The translations under genes were made by a program, and so were the position numbers. The notes beneath the pieces are model-generated. The model saw only the letters and a program-made list of their open reading frames with translations, searched no databases and was not told where the DNA came from. A stretch of DNA of 25,802 nucleotides, from contig DBDQ01000081.1 in the NCBI GenBank assembly GCA_002293665.1, forward strand, positions 247 through 26,048, read 5' to 3'. Below, in pieces: positions 7,430-14,786 of the stretch. Source of the DNA: Alistipes sp. UBA928 (GTDB taxonomy: Bacteria; Bacteroidota; Bacteroidia; Bacteroidales; Rikenellaceae). How positions within the stretch are numbered: position 1 is the stretch's first letter; every line of letters starts with the position of its first letter.

Positions 7430-9130
7430 ATGAAAAAATATATAATTGCAATAGCCGCCGCCCTGACCTTTGCGTCGTGCAGCGACATTTTGAACCTGAC
7501 TCCGACCACCACTATCACGGAAGATAATGTGTGGAGCGATCCGGCGCTCATAGTCGCCTTCCACACGGAGTTGTACAACGCCATCGAACACGGTTTCCGC
7601 GACTGGAACAGATGGCAGGCCAAAGCCATCGACGAGGTATATCCCGCGGTCAACTGGGGCCCGGGCTCGTTCCAGCACGGCCTGCTCTCTCCCGACAATG
7701 TCGACGCCGGGCTCTATTATTGGGAGCCGGGTTATGAATATCTGCGCAAGGTCAATATCTTCCTCAAGCGGATCGAAACGACCGATGTGGTAGTCCCCAA
7801 CAAGGATCGTCTGATCGCCGAGGCCAAGTTCATCAAGGCGTGGATTTACTTCGTACTCACCACCCGTTTCGGCTCGTGCGTTCTGCTCGACGAATACTAC
7901 ACTCTCGAAGAAGCGCCCGGCCTGAGGTTCTCGCGCAGTCCTTTCGACGAGTGCGTGGCCGAGATCGAAAAACTCATCGGCGAGGCGATGCCTGACCTGC
8001 CCAAGACCTATACCAACACCAGTTCGGGATTCGGGCGCGCAACGCAGGATGTTTGTAAAGCCTTGCTGTCGCGCATGTATCTCTACTGGGCTTCGCCGCT
8101 CTACAACCCGACGAACGACAGGGCAAAATGGCAGAAGGCTGCCGACGCCGCACTCGATTTCATGAACACCACCGAGGGCATCTACGAACTCTACCCCACC
8201 TATCGCGAGTGTTTCATTCAGCCGACCGGCGTTGAGAACAAGGAGTATATCTTCGGCCGCAACTTTACCAAGACCAATGGCCACAACGCCCCGATGGACA
8301 ACCTCAACCGTCGTTTTGAAGCATATGGCGGATGGAACGGTGCCGGCGGTCCTTCGTACAACCTCGTTGCCGACTACGAAATGCAGGCAACGGGTTTGCC
8401 CGCCTACACCTGGAATGGCGGCGAGTTGGTGCCCAACCTTGCATCGGGTTTTGATCCGGCCAATCCCTACGCAGGCCGTGACCCGCGCATGGACGGAACT
8501 ATCTCCCACGACGGAACGGTCTACCGCGGTTTTACACTCGAGATGTGGGTAGCCTCCGACGACAAGACCTATGGATGGGATTCCTATCGTCAGAGCGGTG
8601 ACAATCCCCGTTCGCACCACGTCCTGAAGAAATTCATGCCCGAGGTAGAGCAGCAGGCCGTCGTTTCGTGGCAGGAGCCCTGCATTATTCCCTGGCCCAT
8701 CTTCCGTCTGGCCGAGATTTACATGAACTACGCCGAGGCTATGTTCGAACTCGGCGACGAGGCGAAGTGCCGCGAGTACCTGAACAAGGTGAGGGCACGT
8801 GCCGAGATGCCGCCGATCCCCGCCTCTGAAACAGGTGAAGCACTCAGGGCAAGGATGCAGAACGAACGCCGTGTGGAATTCGCCTTCGAAGAGCACCGCT
8901 GGATAGACGTGCGCCGCTGGAAGATAGCCGAGATCACCGAGAACCGTCCTCTCTACGGTATGGATATTATCAAGGATGTGGCTACCGATGTGAAAACCTA
9001 CCGTCCCGTCGTGTTGCTCGACAAGACGGGACGGTTCCTTCCCGAAATGTATTTACTCCCGATCCGCAGGGACGAAATCAGAAAGAACGAGGGCGTTTTG
9101 CAGCAGACTCCCGGTTGGGAAGATAAATAG
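7430..9130 (+). CDS. SusD/RagB-family glycan-binding lipoprotein (pair 1)
   Basis: 566 residues, normal for SusD. The signal peptide ends in lipobox FASC (Cys17), placing the mature lipoprotein at the outer membrane as the lid of the SusC barrel. The family's helical/TPR framework is visible in IAEAKFIKAWIYFVL, FDECVAEIEKLIGEA, MYLYWASPLYNP and, near the C-terminus, IYMNYAEAMFELGDE and YLNKVRARA. NERRVEFAFEEHRW-DVRRWK is the classic RagB/SusD C-terminal signature. The start is fixed by the signal peptide, 14 bases after the SusC stop. A strong terminator follows 28 bases after the stop, so the operon appears to be only susC-susD. The ligand is unknown; SusD proteins of this sequence type are too diverse to predict specificity by eye. 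Confidence 0.96.
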   Translation: MKKYIIAIAAALTFASCSDILNLTPTTTITEDNVWSDPALIVAFHTELYNAIEHGFRDWNRWQAKAIDEVYPAVNWGPGSFQHGLLSPDNVDAGLYYWEPGYEYLRKVNIFLKRIETTDVVVPNKDRLIAEAKFIKAWIYFVLTTRFGSCVLLDEYYTLEEAPGLRFSRSPFDECVAEIEKLIGEAMPDLPKTYTNTSSGFGRATQDVCKALLSRMYLYWASPLYNPTNDRAKWQKAADAALDFMNTTEGIYELYPTYRECFIQPTGVENKEYIFGRNFTKTNGHNAPMDNLNRRFEAYGGWNGAGGPSYNLVADYEMQATGLPAYTWNGGELVPNLASGFDPANPYAGRDPRMDGTISHDGTVYRGFTLEMWVASDDKTYGWDSYRQSGDNPRSHHVLKKFMPEVEQQAVVSWQEPCIIPWPIFRLAEIYMNYAEAMFELGDEAKCREYLNKVRARAEMPPIPASETGEALRARMQNERRVEFAFEEHRWIDVRRWKIAEITENRPLYGMDIIKDVATDVKTYRPVVLLDKTGRFLPEMYLLPIRRDEIRKNEGVLQQTPGWEDK

Positions 9131-9158
9131 TCGTCCTGATCACCACACAGTATAGACA

Positions 9159-9194
9159 AGCGTTGCCGGAAAGAGTTCCGGCAACGCTTTTTTT
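9159..9194 (+). terminator. Rho-independent terminator after SusC/SusD pair 1
   Basis: Perfect 13-bp stem (arms 9159-9171 and 9176-9188, loop AGAG) running straight into seven T (9188-9194) on the plus strand. It begins 28 bases after the SusD stop and lies just beyond the 3' end of the convergent AraC gene. Confidence 0.93.
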
Positions 9195-9207
9195 GCATCG
9201 TGTGGGA

Positions 9208-10095
9208 TTATACTTCTACCAAGACGCTCTTTTTTTTCTCGGCCATGCGGTGGTAGTCGCCGCGGTAGACTTGGGGCGTTACTCCCACGATGTTGCGGAA
9301 GAGGCGCGTGAAGTAGGAGAAGTTGTTGAACGCCAGCTCGCAGGCGATGTCCTTTACCAACAGGTCGGTCGTGATGAGCAGCAGCTGCGCCTTTTCGATC
9401 TTGCGTTTGTTGATGTATTCGAGCGGGGTGTCGTTGAGTTCCTTTTTGAAAAGACGGATCAGATGGTCGGTCGAAAGGTAGCACAGCGAGGCGAGTTCGT
9501 CGATGGTGATGGCCTTGTCGATGTTCTTGCGGATGTAGCCGAGCACCTTGTGGATGCGGTCGTCGCTGATCTCGACCTTGTTGACCGCGTAGCGCAGGAA
9601 ACGCGAGAAGATTTGGTAGAGCAGCCCCTGGCTCTCGACCTGAATGTGGTAGGGGTTGCGCGTGTTGGCCGTGATGGTTCGCAGCAGCGTGTCGGGATTG
9701 TCGTAGTACTGCGGGTCGGGGCGCGACAGTTCCAAGCCCGGATTTATGTTGAGCAGCCGCGAGAAGATCAGCCTCTCTATCTCGCCAGCGTTGAGCTCGA
9801 ACGGGAAGTTGTACTCCTCGAACAGCCGCACCTTCGACGATGGTTTTTCGTAGACGTGGAAATAGTAGTGGCAGAAGTGTCCGCCGCACTCGTAGCTGTG
9901 GAGCACGAACGGAGGGATTATGTAGATGTGGCCCGGAGAGAGTTCATACACCTTGCCCTTCATGCGGACTTTGGCCTCTCCCTCCAACACCATGTAGAAA
10001 CGTGCGAACGGACTGTTGACCTTTTGAAAGTTCCAGTTCGCGTCGTGGTGGGCAATGCCTCCGTTAAGCAGTATCAGGTCGGGTATCTCTCTCAT
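9208..10095 (-). CDS. AraC-family transcriptional regulator with N-terminal cupin domain
   Basis: 295 residues. The N-terminal half (about 10-100) reads as a cupin-type sensor: RFYMVLEGEAKVRMKG, then YELSPGHIYIIPPFVLHSYE, the usual 'hydrophobic core plus PxxxH' pattern of AraC effector domains. The C-terminal half (about 180-282) is the double helix-turn-helix. The first HTH is around TIDELASLCYLSTDHLIRLFKKE (first part only shown: 197-205). The second is around VKDIACELAFNNFSYFTRLF (247-266), followed by the family's GVTPQVYR ending. It should bind a sugar or derivative and activate nearby promoters. It is convergent with pair 1 and lies tail-away from the oxidoreductase operon. Obvious candidate targets are the divergent GH95/SusC1 region, the oxidoreductase operon and the SusC3 promoter, but no operator is proven. 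Confidence 0.93.
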   Translation of the reverse strand: MREIPDLILLNGGIAHHDANWNFQKVNSPFARFYMVLEGEAKVRMKGKVYELSPGHIYIIPPFVLHSYECGGHFCHYYFHVYEKPSSKVRLFEEYNFPFELNAGEIERLIFSRLLNINPGLELSRPDPQYYDNPDTLLRTITANTRNPYHIQVESQGLLYQIFSRFLRYAVNKVEISDDRIHKVLGYIRKNIDKAITIDELASLCYLSTDHLIRLFKKELNDTPLEYINKRKIEKAQLLLITTDLLVKDIACELAFNNFSYFTRLFRNIVGVTPQVYRGDYHRMAEKKKSVLVEV

Positions 10096-10124
10096 AGTGC
10101 ATACTTCTGGAAGTCCGCTTGTTG

Positions 10125-10132
10125 CAAAAATA
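10125..10132 (-). promoter_or_regulatory. Candidate -7 promoter element for the AraC gene
   Basis: The minus strand reads TATTTTTG, an exact TAnnTTTG match, 30 bases before the AraC ATG. A T-rich GTTTTT patch lies about 20 bases further upstream where a -33 box would sit. A 10-bp palindrome CGACATGTCG (10186-10195) lies about 55 bases upstream and could be an operator. Confidence 0.5.
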
Positions 10133-10195
10133 TGGCACTAAACCTGAAAAACATGTGAGTTTTCCTGCCAAAAATAGTACGATTTCGACATGTCG

Positions 10196-10256
10196 TAAAA
10201 AAGCGCCTGATTCGCCGGTTTTGCCCCACGAGAGCAAAACCGGCGAATCAGGCGCT
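10196..10256 (-). terminator. Rho-independent terminator after the oxidoreductase/ThuA operon
   Basis: Perfect 22-bp inverted repeat (arms 10202-10223 and 10235-10256, 11-base loop), with a run of six T on the minus strand (10197-10202). It starts 25 bases after the ThuA stop and separates that operon from the AraC promoter. Confidence 0.94.
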
Positions 10257-10281
10257 GAAACCGAGACTGTTGCGAGTCTTC

Positions 10282-11064
10282 CTATTTGTTAGGGTAGACC
10301 GGGGAGAGCCACTTTTCGGGCCCTTTTTCGAGGCTTTCGGAGGCCCATCTGATGCCGCGCTTCATCATTTCGAGCGCTTGGGGAACCTCGAAGTCGGCAG
10401 CCACGTGGCCGAGCGCATTGTAGAACACTCTTCCCTGGCCATACTGTTTTTTCCACACTATCGGTATCACGGCTCCTTCGATCCAGAAATTCTGTTCACC
10501 GGTGTAGGTGGTGGTAGCCATCACCTTCACGTTGGGGTCGACATGAACGTAGTACTGTTCGGAGTGCATGTCGAAACCAGTCAGCCCCGCGGTCACCGGA
10601 TCGTTCTGGTCGGTGATGTCCACGTGGTAGTCGATCACGCCGCCCGGGTGGGCAACCCACTGCCCGCCGACCATGTACTGGAACTCGACGTTTTGGCGGA
10701 AAGCGTCACCAATGCCGCCGTGCCATCCGGCCAGCCCCACACCGCGACGAACGGCGTTGAGCAGACCCCTCTCCTGCTGTCTGGTGATCGTACCCATTGT
10801 CCACTGCTGGATGATGAGATCGACGTGGTTCATGATCGTCGTGTCGGTGTAGGGATCGAGGTTGTCGAAAGTTTGCACTATGGCCCCTTCCGATTCCATC
10901 CACGGAACGAAGATGTCGCGGCATTGAACTGGTTCATGGCCGTCCCATCCGCCGTAGATATAGAGCACTCTTTTGCCTTTCAGGGGGCTGTCCTGTGCGA
11001 AGCCCTGGAATGCCGACGCCAAAAGGATCAGCGCGACAACTGCGATTTTTTTGATCTGATACAT
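10282..11064 (-). CDS. Exported ThuA-like domain protein
   Basis: 260 residues. A Sec signal peptide is visible (KKIAVVALILLASAFQGFAQ, cleavage about residue 23-24), so the protein is periplasmic. The mature part is a ThuA-like (trehalose-utilisation-type) domain with the class-I glutamine-amidotransferase-like fold. Visible elements are RVLYIYGGWDGHE (32-43), GVGLAGWHGG (108-117) at the position of the nucleophile elbow but without a cysteine, VDITDQNDPVTAGL, HSEQYYVHVDP (167-177) and GRVFYNALGH. ThuA proteins are found beside Gfo/Idh/MocA oxidoreductases in sugar catabolism, and their chemistry is poorly defined. Here it follows such an oxidoreductase by 33 bases on the same strand and ends at a strong terminator, so the two are very likely one operon. 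A role on an oxidised (keto) sugar is an inference. Confidence 0.9.
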   Translation of the reverse strand: MYQIKKIAVVALILLASAFQGFAQDSPLKGKRVLYIYGGWDGHEPVQCRDIFVPWMESEGAIVQTFDNLDPYTDTTIMNHVDLIIQQWTMGTITRQQERGLLNAVRRGVGLAGWHGGIGDAFRQNVEFQYMVGGQWVAHPGGVIDYHVDITDQNDPVTAGLTGFDMHSEQYYVHVDPNVKVMATTTYTGEQNFWIEGAVIPIVWKKQYGQGRVFYNALGHVAADFEVPQALEMMKRGIRWASESLEKGPEKWLSPVYPNK

Positions 11065-11097
11065 GATGTTTATCTTAAAGTTTAATTAGGTTTTTTT

Positions 11098-12462
11098 CTA
11101 TCTTTTCCAATAGGGCAGAACGTGCGGATTGCGGTACTCGTACCAGTAGAGCCTGTGGTTCTGCGCCTCGGGGTCGTCGATGAAGGAGAGGGTCACGGGA
11201 TCCCACTGCACGGGGCGTCCCAGTTCGTAGGCGATGTTGAGCAGGCAGCAGATGATGCCCGTCGAGCAGCCGGCCTCGACGGGTGCGATCGGCTCTTTTC
11301 TCGATCTCACGCTGTCGATGAAGTTCTGCATGTGGGGCGAGCTCGTTTCGTAGGTACCCACGCCCACTTTGTTGCCCGAGATCGTCTGTTCGGTCCTGGC
11401 GATCAGTGTCGGGTCGGAACATTCGATGTAGCCTCTGGCCACTTTGATCCATCCGGTGGTTCCTTCGAAATGGATGCCCTTGGCGTTGGGCCTGTCTTCA
11501 CGGTAGGGTTGTTCTTTCATCACCTGTCCGTTGGCGTACTTCATCGTTGCCCACTGCGTGCCGTTGTAGCCGGCCGGAATGAATTCCACCGGGCCCAGTC
11601 CGTCCATGCCGATCGCGGCCTGGGCGATGTCGAAGTGGTGGGCGCCCCAGTCGCCGGTAAATCCGTTGCCCGTTTCGCGGTAGTAGCGCCACACGGCCCA
11701 GTCGCCCTTTTCCTCGAGTTCGGGGTATGCTATGGGAGGGCACATCTTAGAGTTGTAGTGCACCACGGGACTGGTCATCGGGCCCAGCCATTGGTTGAAG
11801 TTGAGATTGTTGGGTACGGGTTCTTCGGGCAGATCGAATGGAGCTGGCGGTTCGCCGATCCTTGCGCGTATCTCGCCGACATATCCTATGGCTCCCTCTC
11901 TTACCATTTTGATGGCCGTTTGGAACTCTTTGCTCGAACGCTGCTGGCTGCCTACCTGAAGTACGCGGTGGTTGTTACGCACGGCGCGGGTCACGGCCAG
12001 ACTCTCGGAGATGGTGTAGGTTAGTGGCTTTTCGCAATAGACGTCTTTACGGGCCTGAAGGGAGTGGATCGTGTTGAGGGCGTGCCAGTGGTCGGGTGTC
12101 GAGATCACCATCGCGTCGATGTCGTCGCGCTCCAGCAGGTCTTCGTAGAACTCATAGGTATCGCATCTCTCCACCATTCTGCCAGCCCTTTGCCACTCGG
12201 TGGCGAGTTTGACGAAACGCTCTCTTTTAATAGAGTCGACATCGCAGCCGGCGACGATCTGCACACCGGGGCATTGTGTCAGGCTGTGGAAGTTGTTTAC
12301 CCCCTGGCGGCCCAGTCCGATGTAGCCCACCACGACACGATCGCTCGGCGCGGTGCGCACCCCGTTGACTATCCAACCCGGCAGGATCGTCAAACTCGTC
12401 AGTCCCAATGCCGAGAGGCCCATAAACTCTCTTCGAGTCAGTTTTTTTGATTCAGTGTCCAT
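11098..12462 (-). CDS. Exported Gfo/Idh/MocA-family oxidoreductase
   Basis: 454 residues. The N-terminus KLTRREFMGLSALGL has the twin-arginine pattern (RR at 10-11) used to export folded, cofactor-loaded proteins. The Rossmann fold begins VVVGYIGLGRQG (43-54), the NAD(P)-binding glycine motif. STPDHWHA (121-128) and CEKPLT (143-148, with the catalytic-type Lys of EKP) are family hallmarks. GDWGAHHFDIA (270-280) supplies the conserved C-terminal-domain histidines near the sugar site. It should oxidise or reduce a sugar or glycoside hydroxyl with a tightly bound nicotinamide cofactor. It is the first gene of the operon with the ThuA-like protein. It has EKP where the glycosidase GH109 branch has a different motif, so I do not call it GH109. 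The substrate is unknown. Flanking SusCD pairs suggest an imported glycoside. Confidence 0.93.
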   Translation of the reverse strand: MDTESKKLTRREFMGLSALGLTSLTILPGWIVNGVRTAPSDRVVVGYIGLGRQGVNNFHSLTQCPGVQIVAGCDVDSIKRERFVKLATEWQRAGRMVERCDTYEFYEDLLERDDIDAMVISTPDHWHALNTIHSLQARKDVYCEKPLTYTISESLAVTRAVRNNHRVLQVGSQQRSSKEFQTAIKMVREGAIGYVGEIRARIGEPPAPFDLPEEPVPNNLNFNQWLGPMTSPVVHYNSKMCPPIAYPELEEKGDWAVWRYYRETGNGFTGDWGAHHFDIAQAAIGMDGLGPVEFIPAGYNGTQWATMKYANGQVMKEQPYREDRPNAKGIHFEGTTGWIKVARGYIECSDPTLIARTEQTISGNKVGVGTYETSSPHMQNFIDSVRSRKEPIAPVEAGCSTGIICCLLNIAYELGRPVQWDPVTLSFIDDPEAQNHRLYWYEYRNPHVLPYWKR

Positions 12463-12548
12463 GCTCTTTTATTAATATGTATGTATTTTGGTAGAGTCGG
12501 TAAGTCGAGTTTCAGGCGCATGAATAGTGGAAGACGGCCGGTGACTGA

Positions 12549-12556
12549 CAAAGATA
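12549..12556 (-). promoter_or_regulatory. Candidate -7 promoter element for the oxidoreductase operon
   Basis: The minus strand reads TATCTTTG (exact TAnnTTTG), about 87 bases before the oxidoreductase ATG. The bases TCGACATG (12575-12582) overlie the expected -33 position. Confidence 0.5.
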
Positions 12557-12591
12557 CGATTTTTTCATTGAATGTCGACATGCAGGCTTAC

Positions 12592-12638
12592 AAAAAAAAA
12601 TTGGAACCCGCCTCAAATCGAAATTTGAAACGGGTTCC
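12592..12638 (-). terminator. Rho-independent terminator after SusC/SusD pair 2
   Basis: Arms 12603-12618 and 12623-12638 form a 16-bp stem with a CGAA/TTCG loop, and a run of nine T follows on the minus strand (12592-12600). The two imperfect positions are G-U wobbles in minus-strand RNA but A-C mismatches in plus-strand RNA, which confirms orientation. It begins 31 bases after the SusD stop. Confidence 0.92.
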
Positions 12639-12669
12639 GGTAGCGTTTAGTGTTGCTTCAGACTGCTTC

Positions 12670-14772
12670 TTATTGCCTTGCCGGGACGTTGGGTTCCAGA
12701 GGCCAATAGGGATTTTGATAGATCGGCGACAGGCTTGCCGTGGCGCCGTCGGGCGATGACACCGTGAAGTGGGTGTAGGCTATGGGATTGAGATAGTGTG
12801 CCATCATCCACGAGTGACCGCCCTGACGGTAGATGACACCGTCTATATTGGTCTCGGCCGGACGCAGATAATCGCTGCCCCCTTCCGAAGCCGGGGCCGA
12901 AACGTTGGCTCCGGACGGCCCGTATATCAGCCTCGTATTGCCGTTGTCGTCGACATAGGGCTTGTTGAGGTGCATGCCTCCCCACAGTTTGAACCCTTCG
13001 AAGTGGCGGGGGGTGTCGATCAGTTGGTCGAGGGCCCTCCAGCGGCGGAGATCCTGCATGCGGTGGCCTTCGGAGGAGAATTCCATGCGGCGCTCGCGAC
13101 GAATGTTGTAGAGCACGGGGTCGCTCAGAAGTTGGCCGGCGGACATGGCCGCGAAGTCGGTCTTGGCCTCCTCGTTCATGTCGGTGAGGGCGATCGTGTT
13201 GGCCTGGATGTCGGCAAACGTGACGGGCGAGGCGTTGCCGCGGCTGCGAACCGCCGCCCAGTAGGCCTGGCCGGTGGCGTCGAGTACTCCGTCCCTTTCC
13301 ACACACGCTTCCATGTAGTTGAGGTAGGCTTCCACACCGCGCATGATGATGGCGCCGGTGGTGGCACTCGCCTGGGTCTCATAGTGCGACGACTCGCTGA
13401 AGTTGACACCCTTGCGGGGAGTGTAGCCGGTCGAGTACATGGTCTCCTGGCCGGTATCGAGAATGTCGGGATAGCCTTCGGGGCCCATTTTGCCGCGGTC
13501 TACCTGCTGCGTGAGGAAATAGTTCAACTGGCCGGGGACTTTCATGAAAAGGAACAGGCGGTTGTCGCGATCCTTCACAACGTCGACGAGTTCGTCGTCG
13601 CCGTGGTAGCCGCTGCCGGCGGCGTAGATGGGCTTGCCGTTGGCCATCAAGAAGTTATCGACATAGAACTTGGTGAAGCCGTTGGTGTAGGCGCCGTTTT
13701 GCACGGCCCAGGTCACGGAGTGGGTGTTGCCGCCCGCCGAGAGTTGATAGGGTTTCCAGAAGATCACCTCGCTCAGAGCCGACAGATCGACCTGTCCGAA
13801 CATGTTGAGATAGGGATTCGGAGCTTCGGTGGTGGATTGCTGGAGCAGCCCGGTGTTGGGGGTCAGCGTTACGGCGTCGGCCACGATCTTGGCCGAGGTC
13901 ATGGCCGTAGTCAGGAAGAACTCGATCTCGGCGTCGATGCTGCCCTCGGGGAACTGGTAGCCGGCGTTGTACTCCTTTTCGGCTCCGGGCCATCCCGGGC
14001 CGTTGGGTACGAACGGCGTGCCCTTGAAGTACTTGAGCCACGTGCCTTCGTGTAGGCCTACCCTCGATTTGAGCAGGTGGGCCGCCCTGGGGGTGATGCG
14101 GGTCGAGGGCATAGTGGGGCTGAGCAGTTCGAGAGCCCTGTCGAGGTCGTCGAGGATGAAGTGGGCCACGTCGGTGCGGGGTGCCCTCTTGCTCGCTTCC
14201 ACCAGAACTTCGAAATCGTTGGGAAGGACTTCGGTGATGATGGGGAAGTCGCCCAGGGCCTGCAGCTTTCTGAAGTAAGTCCACGCTCTCAGGAAATAGA
14301 TCTCGCCGATGTGGTGCCGTGTGGCAACCTCGTCGCCCGTGATCTGGCCCGCCTCGAACTTGGGCAGCACGTAGTGGAGGAAGTAGTTGCATTTGTAGAT
14401 GTGGGTGAAGTTCCATTCAGCACTTTCGTCGTTCTCATCGAAGGGATTCACACTGTCGTCGTTGGGCGTTCTCCACTGGTCTTTGGTCCAGTGATTGTTG
14501 GCGCCTTTGCCCATCTGGCTGTCGGAATTGCTGTCGTTGCCGAACGAGCCGTAGCTCCATCCGCCGTGGATGAAATCTCTGAACGGAGAGCGAGCCACCT
14601 CATAGTTGGGTTGGAACGCAGAATTTACATAGGCCTCCAACTGCGTGGAGGTGTTAAAATAGGCCTCGACGGCGACTCCGGTTTCGGGCTTCAGATCGAG
14701 ATTCAAACAGGCCGTCTGAATCGAAACGACCGCCCCGAGGGCGAGTAATCCTAATATTTTGATACGTTTCAT
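12670..14772 (-). CDS. SusD/RagB-family lipoprotein, unusually long (pair 2)
   Basis: 700 residues against roughly 480-620 for most SusD proteins. The signal peptide carries lipobox QTAC (Cys22), giving an outer-membrane lipoprotein. Helical SusD features include YFNTSTQLEAYVNSAF near the start, IGEIYFLRAWTYFRKLQALGDFP, YLNYMEACVERDG, and the C-terminal signature RRERRMEFSSEGHRMQDLRRW. The extra length lies partly in the middle (about residues 230-420) and in a C-terminal extension after the signature that ends YWPLEPNVPARQ. The gene starts 14 bases after the partner SusC stop and ends before a clear terminator. It is the last gene of the sigma-FecR-SusC-SusD block, so it is probably under that sigma factor. 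The ligand is unknown; extra loops in long SusDs often go with larger or more complex glycans, which is only a suggestion here. Confidence 0.95.
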   Translation of the reverse strand: MKRIKILGLLALGAVVSIQTACLNLDLKPETGVAVEAYFNTSTQLEAYVNSAFQPNYEVARSPFRDFIHGGWSYGSFGNDSNSDSQMGKGANNHWTKDQWRTPNDDSVNPFDENDESAEWNFTHIYKCNYFLHYVLPKFEAGQITGDEVATRHHIGEIYFLRAWTYFRKLQALGDFPIITEVLPNDFEVLVEASKRAPRTDVAHFILDDLDRALELLSPTMPSTRITPRAAHLLKSRVGLHEGTWLKYFKGTPFVPNGPGWPGAEKEYNAGYQFPEGSIDAEIEFFLTTAMTSAKIVADAVTLTPNTGLLQQSTTEAPNPYLNMFGQVDLSALSEVIFWKPYQLSAGGNTHSVTWAVQNGAYTNGFTKFYVDNFLMANGKPIYAAGSGYHGDDELVDVVKDRDNRLFLFMKVPGQLNYFLTQQVDRGKMGPEGYPDILDTGQETMYSTGYTPRKGVNFSESSHYETQASATTGAIIMRGVEAYLNYMEACVERDGVLDATGQAYWAAVRSRGNASPVTFADIQANTIALTDMNEEAKTDFAAMSAGQLLSDPVLYNIRRERRMEFSSEGHRMQDLRRWRALDQLIDTPRHFEGFKLWGGMHLNKPYVDDNGNTRLIYGPSGANVSAPASEGGSDYLRPAETNIDGVIYRQGGHSWMMAHYLNPIAYTHFTVSSPDGATASLSPIYQNPYWPLEPNVPARQ

Positions 14773-14786
14773 TGTCGTGTTCTTGA

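Noticed and set aside
7424..8896. 490-codon open frame on the minus strand opposite SusD1
   Set aside because: Same reason: antisense to a clear SusD gene, with no motifs.
11098..12462. GH109 (NAD-dependent alpha-N-acetylgalactosaminidase) as identity of the oxidoreductase
   Set aside because: It shares fold and twin-arginine export, but has the dehydrogenase-type EKP motif rather than the sequence I associate with GH109.
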